DNA of 17,687 nt from Christensenella sp. UBA5327 (GTDB lineage: Bacteria; Bacillota; Clostridia; Christensenellales; Aristaeellaceae), in the NCBI GenBank assembly GCA_002411105.1, contig DHQX01000018.1, forward strand, positions 1 to 17,687, in the 5' to 3' direction. The notes under the pieces are model-generated. The model was not told the origin of the DNA, made no database searches, and worked only from the letters and a program-made list of their open reading frames with translations. Each line of letters opens with the position of its first letter. Position 1 is the first letter of the stretch. Positions 1-6,661 of this stretch are shown here, in pieces. The position numbers were made by a program, and so were the translations under genes.

Positions 1-375
1 AACTACCTAATCCATACGGATGCTGTAAAAAACTATGTGCTGCCGCAAGGTAATTACACGAAAAACACCGAGTGGTTGGCTTATGCGGATGAAGCGGATC
101 TGCTGAATGTGGTCCTGTTCAACTGCACAGCCAAGGCATGGCGGGAAGCCAACCCTGAACTCGCCAAGAGCAGCAATATCCGAGATTTCGCATCCATATC
201 GGAGCTGACTGTGTTGTCCAATTTGGAAACCCACAATGCGGAGCTAATCAAAGAAGGAAAAAGCAAGCCGGAAAGGTTTGGAACGCTACGCAGCATCGCC
301 CAGTATCAATTGCGTGTCTTGTCTGAAGCGGAAAGAATCAGAGAACTACCGGAAGGCGGTGAAACTGAATCATGA
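1..375 (+). CDS. KilA-N domain protein, C-terminal part (5' end outside window)
   Basis: The frame is open from base 1 and ends in TGA at 373-375, so only the last 124 residues are present. They contain IHTDAVKNYVLP, ADEADLLNVVLF, TAKAWREANPEL, NIRDFASISELTVLSNLE and NAELI. These match the C-terminal half of KilA-N domain proteins found in phages and integrative elements (typical pattern: IHTDAIKENLIP, ASEADVLNVALFGMTAKEWR, NIRDYATLEQLVVLSNLE). The DNA-binding KilA-N domain proper would lie upstream of the window. KilA-N proteins are phage-type DNA-binding proteins of poorly defined role, often antirepressor-like. The stop overlaps the next gene's ATG (ATGA at 372-375), so the two are probably made from one message. 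Family assignment is confident; function is not. Confidence 0.8.
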   Translation, partial: NYLIHTDAVKNYVLPQGNYTKNTEWLAYADEADLLNVVLFNCTAKAWREANPELAKSSNIRDFASISELTVLSNLETHNAELIKEGKSKPERFGTLRSIAQYQLRVLSEAERIRELPEGGETES

Positions 376-1868
376 AAGCAGTCATCTATGCCCGCTATTC
401 CTCCGACAGCCAGCGGGAAGAGTCCATCGAAGGACAGTTGCGGGAATGCACCGCCTTTGCCGAGAAAAATGGCATGACCGTGCTGCGCCATTACATTGAC
501 CGGGCATACTCGGCCAAGACGGACAACCGCCCAGAGTTTCAAAACATGATCAAGGACAGTGGCAAAAAGCTGTTTGATGTGGTCATCGTCTGGAAGCTGG
601 ACCGCTTCGCCCGCAACCGCTATGACAGCGCCCGCTACAAGGCGATGCTCAAGCGCAATGGCGTCAAGGTGGTGTCGGCAACCGAGGTGATTTCGGAGGG
701 CGCCGAGGGCATTATTCTGGAGGCTGTCTTGGAAGGGTATGCGGAATATTATTCTGCTGACTTATCCGAAAAAGTCATCCGTGGCATGACGGACAATGCC
801 TTGAAGGCCAAGTTCACTGGTGGTACGGTCCCGATCGGGTATCTGGTCAACAACGAACAGCGTTTTGAGATAGCCCCTTTGACTGCGCCCTTCATCCTGG
901 AAGCCTATAAGCGCTATGATGAAGGTCATACCTTGAAGCAAGTCCGGGATTGGCTTAACGAGAAGGGCCTCAAGAACAGCCTGGGCAGACCCATGCAGTT
1001 TGGCAGCGTACGGCATCTGCTGAAGAACAGGCGGTACATGGGCGAGTTGAGCTACCGGGATGTGGTGATACCTGATGGTATTCCCGCTATTGTCCCGAAG
1101 GACCTGTTTGACCGTGTGCAGAAGAAGATGGAGAAGAATCAAAAGGCTCCCGCCCGGCACAAGGCGGAGGATGATTATCTGCTGACCACCAAGCTGTTCT
1201 GCGGCTATTGCGGCCTTTATATGTGCGGGGAAAGCGGCACCAGCCGGACGATGCGGGTACATCGCTACTACAAGTGCGTGGGGGTTAAAAAGCGCAAGAC
1301 CTGCAAAAAGAAGTCCGCAAGAAAGCTATGGCTGGAAGACCTGGTGGTGAACGCCACCATGCAGATGGTGATGGATGACAAGGCCATTGATGCCATCATA
1401 GCCAAACTGATGGAGCTACAGGGCAAGGAACCCACCGAACTACCCCACTACGAGCAACAGCTAAGGGAAGCCACCCTGGGCATCAACAACCTTCTGAACG
1501 CCATCCAGCAAGGCATCCTGACCCCTTCCACCAAGCAAAGGCTGGAAGAGCTGGAAGCCATCAAAGAGGATATGGAAATCAAAATCGCCAGCGAACGGCT
1601 GCAAAAGCCAAAGATAAGCGAAGAGTTCATGCGGTTTTATCTGCACAAGTTCCGTGTCCTGGACATCAGCAAGAAGGAACACAGAAAGATGCTGGTAGAC
1701 ACCTTCATCAACGCCATCTTCCTGTACGATGACAAAATCGTCATCACCTTCAACTTCAAGGATGGCGAAAAAACCATTACGCTACAAGACATTACGAGTT
1801 CGGATATAGATTTGTCTGGTGCACCACGGCGTCGCGGGCTACACTTAGCTCGCGATGTCTTTTTTTAA
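372..1868 (+). CDS. Large serine recombinase (site-specific integrase of an integrative element)
   Basis: This 498-residue protein would catalyse integration and excision of the element by serine-mediated double-strand exchange. The resolvase-type catalytic domain is at about 1-150: YARYSSDSQ puts the nucleophile at Ser10, with Arg8 just before it and the KLDRFAR arginines Arg78 and Arg81. A Recombinase domain follows at about 155-265. The zinc ribbon has Cys277, Cys280, Cys302 and Cys311. A charged coiled-coil region lies at about 360-420. Domain order and length are normal for the family. The start is the ATG inside the ATGA overlap with the KilA-N gene. Serine integrase genes usually sit at one end of their element next to the attachment site, which fits the chromosomal genes beginning just to the right. 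The last 15-20 codons are odd: they overlap a terminator-like hairpin and end in GAPRRRGLHLARDVFF, so the original stop may have been replaced. Confidence 0.93.
   Translation: MKAVIYARYSSDSQREESIEGQLRECTAFAEKNGMTVLRHYIDRAYSAKTDNRPEFQNMIKDSGKKLFDVVIVWKLDRFARNRYDSARYKAMLKRNGVKVVSATEVISEGAEGIILEAVLEGYAEYYSADLSEKVIRGMTDNALKAKFTGGTVPIGYLVNNEQRFEIAPLTAPFILEAYKRYDEGHTLKQVRDWLNEKGLKNSLGRPMQFGSVRHLLKNRRYMGELSYRDVVIPDGIPAIVPKDLFDRVQKKMEKNQKAPARHKAEDDYLLTTKLFCGYCGLYMCGESGTSRTMRVHRYYKCVGVKKRKTCKKKSARKLWLEDLVVNATMQMVMDDKAIDAIIAKLMELQGKEPTELPHYEQQLREATLGINNLLNAIQQGILTPSTKQRLEELEAIKEDMEIKIASERLQKPKISEEFMRFYLHKFRVLDISKKEHRKMLVDTFINAIFLYDDKIVITFNFKDGEKTITLQDITSSDIDLSGAPRRRGLHLARDVFF
1832..1866 (+). terminator. 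Intrinsic terminator-like hairpin inside the end of the recombinase ORF
   Basis: The left arm TCGCGGGCT (1832-1840) pairs over nine positions, one of them G-U, with AGCTCGCGA (1847-1855) around the six-base loop ACACTT. It is followed by TGTC and seven T (1860-1866). The shape is that of a Rho-independent terminator for the KilA-N/recombinase transcript. It lies wholly in coding sequence, with the TAA stop at 1866-1868 at the end of the T-tract. It might instead be, or include, part of the attachment site. Confidence 0.6.
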
Positions 1869-1907
1869 AAGCCCTCGCTCGCAGCGTTCCGCCGCTCCGC
1901 CTTTTCA

Positions 1908-1950
1908 TGAAAAACAAAACCGGGCCAGAGGCATCAACTCGGGCCCGATT
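1908..1950 (-). terminator. Intrinsic terminator for the sigma/anti-sigma operon
   Basis: CGGGCC (1921-1926) pairs with GGCCCG (1942-1947). Read on the minus strand, the stem is followed by a T-rich stretch, GGTTTTGTTTTT, complementary to about 1909-1920. It lies just downstream of the stop of the minus-strand anti-sigma gene and probably marks chromosomal DNA beyond the element edge. Confidence 0.65.
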
Positions 1951-1968
1951 TGGTTTCTGTGGGGAGGT

Positions 1969-2931
1969 TTATTGCAGGCTGTTTGCGATTTCCAGCAGGG
2001 AATCTTTACCCAGGGCGTTTGACTCAAACTGATAGACCAGGCTGTCGTAGGAGTTGGGGTCAAAATGGACGTCGGGAGTTTCTCTGGGAGAATACCACTG
2101 ATAGATAAACAGGCGGGGCAGGCCGGTCTGGCGGAAGTTCAGGCTGTGCTCAAAGCGGCTGTCCTCATTGCGGATGTAGAGTGCTTCGCTCATGGCGGGG
2201 ATGGTCAGCACTTCATGCTCGCCCGAGGCGCTTGTGTTGAAGGAAAACTGGGTGCTGTGGCTGTCCCTGAAGCAGGTGAGGGAGAGCACATTGCCCTTAT
2301 CATCTATGAACTTGGCATACCAATGGTCAATGTCCGCTGCGTAGTCGGTGGTGAGGCGGTATTTCTTGATGGGAAAGCCATATTCTGTCTGCTGATCGGG
2401 CAGGGGTAGCAGACCAGTTTCTGCGGTGTTTTTGGACAAATACGCGCTGATGCCGCCAGAGTCATAGGAGTAGCCGGGGGGAAGATGGGCAGGGAAGGCG
2501 AGATCGGCAGAGGCCAGGTGCGCTGCCAGGGCCTCTGGCGTGGCAAAGCTGCGGGAGGGTGCACTGACAATCTGGGTTTTCTCCCAGATTTCTGCTATCC
2601 ACAGCTCATCTTCCGGCGCTTGCTCAATCAAAGCCTTTGCCTGCTGCGCCCGCGCCTGGATGGTGGCAAGCACCTCTTCATCATCAATGGGGATTGGCAT
2701 ATTGTCCGTCACTTTCTTGCCAAACCAGTTGATAAGCCCCCCTTCGCTCAGCGCAAAGGCCGTGGCGCCCAACACCAGCACCAGGGCCAGTGCCAGGGCG
2801 AGGGCGCGGCGGGGCTGAAATCGGAGCTTTGGCTGGGCTATATGCTGCGTGATGGTGTTAAGCATCCGGTCTTTATCGGCCTGGCTGGGGTTGGCGCTGT
2901 CCCAGGCCGCCATCAATTGTTTATATTTCAT
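1969..2931 (-). CDS. Putative anti-sigma factor, single-pass membrane protein with DUF4367-like C-terminus
   Basis: This 320-residue protein has a short charged N-terminal segment (1-41), one hydrophobic helix at about 43-62 (the ALALALALVLVLGATAFAL stretch), and a long outside domain. The end of that domain (YQFESNALGKDSLLEIANSL) resembles DUF4367 proteins. It starts 11 bp inside the end of the sigma factor gene, which implies translational coupling. A membrane protein with a cytosolic tail encoded directly after an ECF-type sigma factor is most simply its anti-sigma partner, holding the sigma at the membrane until an outside signal is sensed. That role is inferred from position and topology; the N-terminus has no clear zinc anti-sigma (HxxxCxxC) motif. 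It is followed by an intrinsic terminator. Confidence 0.72.
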   Translation of the reverse strand: MKYKQLMAAWDSANPSQADKDRMLNTITQHIAQPKLRFQPRRALALALALVLVLGATAFALSEGGLINWFGKKVTDNMPIPIDDEEVLATIQARAQQAKALIEQAPEDELWIAEIWEKTQIVSAPSRSFATPEALAAHLASADLAFPAHLPPGYSYDSGGISAYLSKNTAETGLLPLPDQQTEYGFPIKKYRLTTDYAADIDHWYAKFIDDKGNVLSLTCFRDSHSTQFSFNTSASGEHEVLTIPAMSEALYIRNEDSRFEHSLNFRQTGLPRLFIYQWYSPRETPDVHFDPNSYDSLVYQFESNALGKDSLLEIANSLQ

Positions 2932-3418
2932 GGTCTTCCTCCGTCAATAGGTCTTTAAGCAGTGCCCTGGCCTCCCGCAGGTGGTTGCGGATGGTGGAAT
3001 CTGGACGGCGCAGGAGCCTGGCAATCTCTTTGGTGGGGTAGCCCTCATAGTAGTAGAGATATAAGGCGGTTTTATAGCGGTCAGGCAGGGCCAGGATGGC
3101 CTGAAGGGTGTGATCAGGCGAAGGCGCGGCATGGTCCGTTTTTTGGGGCAGGGAATCGATGTCTGCCATGCGTCGCTGAGGGCTTTTCAGCAGGTTCTTG
3201 CAGGTGTTGGAGGCTGTGACGATGAGCCAGGCCTTCTCATGCTCAGCGCTTTCAAAAACCTTGCCATTGGCCATGAGCTTTAAAAAGGTGGTCTGCACCG
3301 CGTCCTCAGTGTCCCACTGATTCTTCATGAAGGAGAAGCACAGCCGGTACACCGTGTCCACGTGCCGCAGATAAATTGCTTCAATATCCATGCCCGTACG
3401 CGGCAAAGATAATCCCAT
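2921..3418 (-). CDS. ECF-type sigma-70 family RNA polymerase sigma factor
   Basis: This is a 165-residue two-domain sigma factor. Region 2 is at about 10-70 (YLRHVDTVYRLCFSFM, then DTEDAVQTTFLKLM). Region 4 is at about 105-155 (LPDRYKTALYLYYYEGYPTKEIARLL, followed by TIRNHLREARALLK, the helix-turn-helix that reads the -35 element). No region 1 or 3 is present, as in ECF (group 4) sigmas. I chose ATG at 3416-3418 because AAAGGCGGTGAG lies just before it at Shine-Dalgarno distance. An ATG seven codons upstream (3439) has no such site. It overlaps the downstream putative anti-sigma gene. The target regulon is unknown; the neighbouring YdjG/YdjH-like operon is one candidate. I could not identify a convincing promoter in the 114-base gap upstream. 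Confidence 0.9.
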   Translation of the reverse strand: MGLSLPRTGMDIEAIYLRHVDTVYRLCFSFMKNQWDTEDAVQTTFLKLMANGKVFESAEHEKAWLIVTASNTCKNLLKSPQRRMADIDSLPQKTDHAAPSPDHTLQAILALPDRYKTALYLYYYEGYPTKEIARLLRRPDSTIRNHLREARALLKDLLTEEDHEI

Positions 3419-3470
3419 CCGCTCACCGCCTTTCACCATGGATACAATTCACAACGCCAAAATGTCGGAC

Positions 3471-3510
3471 TTAAAAAGAGCCGCAGACAGATTCTTTGCA
3501 GGCTCTTTTG
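3471..3510 (-). terminator. Intrinsic terminator after the YdjG/YdjH-like operon
   Basis: AAAAGAGCC (3474-3482) and GGCTCTTTT (3501-3509) form a nine-pair stem with an 18-base loop. On the minus strand the stem is followed by TTTTT. It separates the TPM-domain genes from the sigma factor gene. The symmetric A/T flanks would allow some function in either direction. The rest of the gap (3419-3470 and 3511-3553) shows nothing else I can support beyond the sigma gene's ribosome binding site. Confidence 0.75.
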
Positions 3511-3553
3511 GATAAATTCCACAGTTCTATGGGGCCAGTGGGATATCTTTCCT

Positions 3554-4312
3554 CTAAAATTTCCCGCCGCGCCCGCCATAGGAGGTGCCGCCCCGGGAGC
3601 CGGAGGAGAAGCCGCCCCCGCCGCCGCTTCTGCTGCTGGATTCGATCCTGGTGCGGGTGACGGTGTGGTAGAGGAAGAGGTCGGAAGACTCGGTGAGGTT
3701 GAGAGAATTGGCCAGCACATAGAGGCCGGCGTTTGACTTGTATTTGGCAATCTTCAGCTGGCTGCGCAGATAGAGCGCATAGATGAGGCCGATGACCAGG
3801 GCGCCGATGGCGACAAAGGGCGCCAGCTCCACTGTGCGCTCCATGGGCGTGGGGGGGATGATGGTGCGTCTGACATAGCGCACATAGTCGCTCATCGCGC
3901 GGTAATAATTGCCGTCTGATAGGCTGCCTTGCACAACGCCTGCCAGATCATTGCTCTCCCGGTGGGTGAGCAGGTTGATGCCGGTGCCCCGGGTGGCCTC
4001 GTAAAAATCCCGGGTATCAAACATGATGGCGAACATCGCGCCGTTGGGATAGGCCCCTGCATCCCTGAAAGCGTGGTAATAGTCAAAGCTGTAATCCTTG
4101 GGGCTCTTGCCCTGGGAATCATTGGTGGTGTGGAGGATCACGTCAAAGCCGGTTTTTTCAAACAACTCGCCAGCCTGGCGTTCCAGGTCGGATTTTTCGC
4201 TGGCGGACAGCACGCCGGCCAGGTCGCTGACGTGGGTGAGGGCGCTGGCAGAAACGCTGAATGACAAAAGCGCCAGCATCACAGCGGTCAGGCACAGAAA
4301 AGACTTTTTCAT
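3554..4312 (-). CDS. TPM-domain membrane protein with glycine-rich tail, YdjH-like
   Basis: This 252-residue protein has a signal peptide at 1-25 (MKKSFLCLTAVMLALLSFSVSASA). A TPM domain (YgcG/Psb32 fold) at about 26-150 begins HVSDLAGVLS and contains FEKTGFDVILHTTNDSQGKS. A transmembrane helix lies at about 163-182. The C-terminus ends in a Ser/Gly-rich tail (SGGGGGFSSG, SYGGRGGKF). Length and layout match B. subtilis YdjH (254 aa), which with YdjG anchors YdjI to the membrane stress protein PspA. I chose the second of two adjacent ATGs: GGAGG sits 7 bases from it and only 4 from the first (4315), and the N-terminus then matches the paralogue. It is the last gene of the operon, 14 bases after its paralogue, and is followed by a terminator. 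The YdjH-like role is inferred. Confidence 0.85.
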   Translation of the reverse strand: MKKSFLCLTAVMLALLSFSVSASALTHVSDLAGVLSASEKSDLERQAGELFEKTGFDVILHTTNDSQGKSPKDYSFDYYHAFRDAGAYPNGAMFAIMFDTRDFYEATRGTGINLLTHRESNDLAGVVQGSLSDGNYYRAMSDYVRYVRRTIIPPTPMERTVELAPFVAIGALVIGLIYALYLRSQLKIAKYKSNAGLYVLANSLNLTESSDLFLYHTVTRTRIESSSRSGGGGGFSSGSRGGTSYGGRGGKF

Positions 4313-4840
4313 CATATTGCCTCCACTCAGATCGTCATGAAGGACGCTATATACACGCCGATCATCACCAAGGACAGGAAGGTCATCAACGCTGGGATCC
4401 CCAGGGGCTGAGGGGGCGCAAGGAGGGCCTCCGCAGGGGCTTCGTTTTCCAGCAGTGTGCCCACATAGCGTATATAGTTCTTCATGCTGCCATAATAGTC
4501 CCCGGCTGAGAGCTTGCTTTGCACCACGCTTGCCAGGTCGTCACTCTCACGCATGGTGAGCAGGCTGATGCCCGTGCCCCGGGCGGCCTCGTAATAGTCC
4601 TGGGTGTCAAACATGATGGCTAACATCGCGCCGTTGGGATAGGCTCCTGCGTCCCTGAAAGCGTGGTAATAGTCAAAGCTGTAATCCTTGGGGCCCTTGC
4701 CCTGGGAATCGTTGGTGGTGTGCAGGATCACGTCAAAACCGGTTTTCTCAAACAGGGTGCTGGCCTGGCGCTCCAGGTCCGCCGCCTCACCGGGGGACAG
4801 CACGCCGGCCAGGTCGCTGACGTGGGTGAGGGCGCTGGCT
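4022..4840. repeat. Tandem duplication of TPM-domain coding sequence, 590-base offset
   Basis: Bases 4031-4160 align without gaps to 4621-4750 with 8 mismatches by eye. Bases 4201-4250 align to 4791-4840 with 3 mismatches in 50. The offset is constant at 590. Similarity falls off towards the 3' ends of the two genes, which differ in length and tail. This indicates a recent duplication or ongoing gene conversion. Confidence 0.85.
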
Positions 4841-4902
4841 GAAATGGACAATGGCATTATCAGCAGGAGAAGCACGGCCAGGATGGCAAGGGTTTTCTTC
4901 AT
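4327..4902 (-). CDS. Short TPM-domain membrane protein, tandem paralogue of the downstream gene
   Basis: This 191-residue protein has a signal peptide at about 1-24 and a TPM domain at about 25-150 that is almost identical to its neighbour's. The C-terminal hydrophobic helix is at about 168-189. It lacks the cytosolic part and glycine-rich tail of the neighbour. The start ATG at 4900-4902 overlaps the stop of the zinc-ribbon gene (ATGA at 4899-4902), with GGGGGTGA just upstream serving as ribosome binding site. It looks like a recent tandem duplicate whose C-terminal half was lost or replaced, leaving a membrane-anchored extracytoplasmic TPM domain. A YdjH-like partner role with the zinc-ribbon protein is inferred from operon position. 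Confidence 0.83.
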   Translation of the reverse strand: MKKTLAILAVLLLLIMPLSISASALTHVSDLAGVLSPGEAADLERQASTLFEKTGFDVILHTTNDSQGKGPKDYSFDYYHAFRDAGAYPNGAMLAIMFDTQDYYEAARGTGISLLTMRESDDLASVVQSKLSAGDYYGSMKNYIRYVGTLLENEAPAEALLAPPQPLGIPALMTFLSLVMIGVYIASFMTI

Positions 4903-5996
4903 TTGATCACCCCCATGGCGCTGAGGGCATAGACCACGCCCAGGCCGATGGCGGCGGCGATACCGGCCATGCCCAAAAGACGGCCCACGAACTTGGCCTT
5001 GGACCAGGGGATGTTGCAGGTGAGTTCCCCTGTCTGCCCGTTGATGGCAAAGGTATAGGCATTGCCGCCCTTCTTGGTGGTGATGTGCCAGATGGGGTAT
5101 AGCACCGGCATGGAGGAGGCGCCCACCAGGTTGATGCTGGCGCTTTGCGGGATGACCGAGGCATAGCCCCTGACGGTTTGCCTGAAGGCATCAAGGGTTG
5201 AGGATTTGACCCGCTCATTGGCCCGGGTCTGGCAGGTTTCCGCGTCCACATCGGCCCGGTTGGCCTGGGCGCCTGAAAGGGTCTCAGGCGTAAAGGCGAT
5301 GGACTGGGCGATGTTGAAAGGTTCGATGGATTCGGTGATCTTGTTCTCCAGGCGCGAGCTTGCGTCAACCGGCAGCTTTCTGAAGCTGAGGGTGCCTGCG
5401 CGGCGGATGAGAAAGTGGCTGGTGGTGGTGACGCGATAGTTGCCGCTTCGGTGGGTGGTGACGGTGGTGCCCCGGTAGGTCATCCGCGCGTCCGCGTCGC
5501 AGTCAAACAGCCAGTAGGGCACATAGAGCTGGCGGATCTCGTCAATGACGTTCCGGCTTGTCAGGAACAGGTTGGGAATCAGCTTTCTGTTTTTGAAATA
5601 ATCATGGAACATCTTCTCCGCCTGATCCTTCTGGATCAGGAAGGGGATGATCTCCTGGGGTTTGGTTTCCAGGGTAAACTGCGCCGGGATCACCGAGGGG
5701 CTGCCGCAAAAGGCACAGTTAGTGGCCACGGTGGTTTCATCGGTAAAAAGCTCTGCCCCGCAGGAGGAGCAGGAAAAGAGCCGGGTGCGGGCCGCCTCCT
5801 GGGGGCTGAAAGCCTCGTCCCGGGCGTCCCAGTGCATGTCCTCATGCTGTTGGTCCTCCTGTTCAATCCGCGCCACCTCGCGCACGGTGTCCACGTCAAA
5901 CGTGTTGCCGCAGGAGCCGCATGTCATCTGCTGTGACCGGCCGTCATAGGTGAGGGGCGCCGCGCAGGAGGGACATTTGTAGGTGATGGTGCTCAT
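4899..5996 (-). CDS. Double zinc-ribbon membrane protein, YdjG-like
   Basis: This 365-residue protein has two zinc ribbons: Cys8, Cys11, Cys26, Cys29 and Cys76, Cys79, Cys94, Cys97. A large beta-rich middle domain includes YVPYWLFD and LYPIWHI. A single C-terminal transmembrane helix lies at about 340-361. The layout matches B. subtilis YdjG (about 340 aa), which interacts with the TPM-domain protein YdjH and the SPFH/virion-core-like YdjI in the PspA membrane-stress complex. The start has GAGGT six bases upstream. It is first in a three-gene minus-strand operon and diverges from ctsR. No pspA or ydjI gene is present in the window. The similarity call is good; the membrane-stress role is inferred from the family. 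Confidence 0.82.
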   Translation of the reverse strand: MSTITYKCPSCAAPLTYDGRSQQMTCGSCGNTFDVDTVREVARIEQEDQQHEDMHWDARDEAFSPQEAARTRLFSCSSCGAELFTDETTVATNCAFCGSPSVIPAQFTLETKPQEIIPFLIQKDQAEKMFHDYFKNRKLIPNLFLTSRNVIDEIRQLYVPYWLFDCDADARMTYRGTTVTTHRSGNYRVTTTSHFLIRRAGTLSFRKLPVDASSRLENKITESIEPFNIAQSIAFTPETLSGAQANRADVDAETCQTRANERVKSSTLDAFRQTVRGYASVIPQSASINLVGASSMPVLYPIWHITTKKGGNAYTFAINGQTGELTCNIPWSKAKFVGRLLGMAGIAAAIGLGVVYALSAMGVIK

Positions 5997-6054
5997 CCGC
6001 GTACCTCGTTTCCCGTTATCGTTAAGACAATGTGAACAAGTAACATGTACCCTT

Positions 6055-6083
6055 ATCTTACAGAGTCAGACAGCGCTTGTAAA
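6055..6083 (-). promoter_or_regulatory. Sigma-A-type promoter for the YdjG/YdjH-like operon
   Basis: On the minus strand, TTTACA (complement of 6078-6083), a 17-base spacer, then TAAGAT (complement of 6055-6060). Spacing is ideal and both boxes are close to consensus. It lies about 60 bases upstream of the zinc-ribbon gene start, in the divergent region shared with ctsR. Confidence 0.65.
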
Positions 6084-6097
6084 GACGATTCAGGGAC

Positions 6098-6127
6098 TTG
6101 AAATGTGCGCCGGTCCTGTGGTAAACT
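6098..6127 (+). promoter_or_regulatory. Sigma-A-type promoter for ctsR-mcsA-mcsB-clpC
   Basis: TTGAAA (6098-6103), an 18-base spacer, then TAAACT (6122-6127). The predicted start of transcription, about 6134, falls at the first base of the CtsR operator, which is where a repressor would block initiation. The boxes are moderate matches, and the operator position supports the call. Confidence 0.6.
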
Positions 6128-6133
6128 GCTAAT

Positions 6134-6159
6134 AGTCAAAGATGGTCAACATCTTGACT
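6134..6159 (+). promoter_or_regulatory. CtsR heptad operator
   Basis: AGTCAAA (6134-6140), three bases GAT, then GGTCAAC (6144-6150). This matches the direct-repeat CtsR box (A/G)GTCAAA-NAN-(A/G)GTCAAA with one final-base change. A further TTGACT at 6154-6159 is the reverse complement of a half-site, so the second heptad also sits in an inverted repeat. Position between promoter and ribosome binding site fits autorepression by CtsR and heat-shock induction. Confidence 0.85.
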
Positions 6160-6177
6160 GCGCTGAAGGAGGAAAAC

Positions 6178-6651
6178 ATGCGGCTGAGCGATGCGATAGA
6201 GGAGTTCATCAAGGAACTCTGGGTGCAGGATGAATCAGAGGTTGAGCTGAAACGAAACGAGCTGGCGGAGTATTTTCGCTGCGCCCCGTCCCAAATCAAC
6301 TATGTCCTGTCCACACGCTTTACCCCGGACCATGGCTATGCCATCGAGAGCCGGCGCGGGGGCGGAGGCTTCATCCGCATCATCCGCGTGGCCCGCGGCA
6401 ACAAGGAGTCCTTCCGCTATCTGCTCAGCGAGCGGGTGGGGGATGCCATCAGCGCAAAGGAAGCACAGATTTTGTGTTTGCAGTTGGCTGAGCAGGGTAC
6501 GATAAGCCTCGAGGACGCTGAGTTGATGTACTCCGCCCTCAAACCCCAATCCCAGGCCGTCCCCATCCCTGAGCAGTTGAAGGACGCGATCCGCGCCAAG
6601 ACGCTCAAAAACATGCTGTTCTCTCTTGCACGGCGGGCGGGGCAGCAGTAA
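6178..6651 (+). CDS. ctsR: Transcriptional repressor CtsR of class III heat-shock genes
   Basis: This 157-residue protein has the N-terminal winged helix-turn-helix of CtsR: it opens MRLSDAIEEFIKELW, with the recognition region CAPSQINYVLSTRFTPDHGY at about 35-54. The wing contains RRGGGGFIRI. The four glycines at 61-64 are the known heat-sensing loop of CtsR, and the arginine before them is at the position phosphorylated by McsB in bacilli. The C-terminal dimerisation and degradation domain follows. I chose ATG 6178, preceded by GAAGGAGG at ideal distance. An in-frame ATG at 6142 lies inside the CtsR operator and has no ribosome binding site. It is first in the operon and binds the operator just upstream, so it is autoregulated. 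The intact glycine loop means heat inactivation could work without McsB. Confidence 0.95.
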   Translation: MRLSDAIEEFIKELWVQDESEVELKRNELAEYFRCAPSQINYVLSTRFTPDHGYAIESRRGGGGFIRIIRVARGNKESFRYLLSERVGDAISAKEAQILCLQLAEQGTISLEDAELMYSALKPQSQAVPIPEQLKDAIRAKTLKNMLFSLARRAGQQ

Positions 6652-6661
6652 GGAGACCAAA

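Noticed and set aside
6142..6177. Upstream in-frame ATG for ctsR
   Set aside because: It lies within the CtsR operator and has no ribosome binding site, whereas ATG 6178 has AGGAGG at proper distance and gives the family's normal N-terminus.
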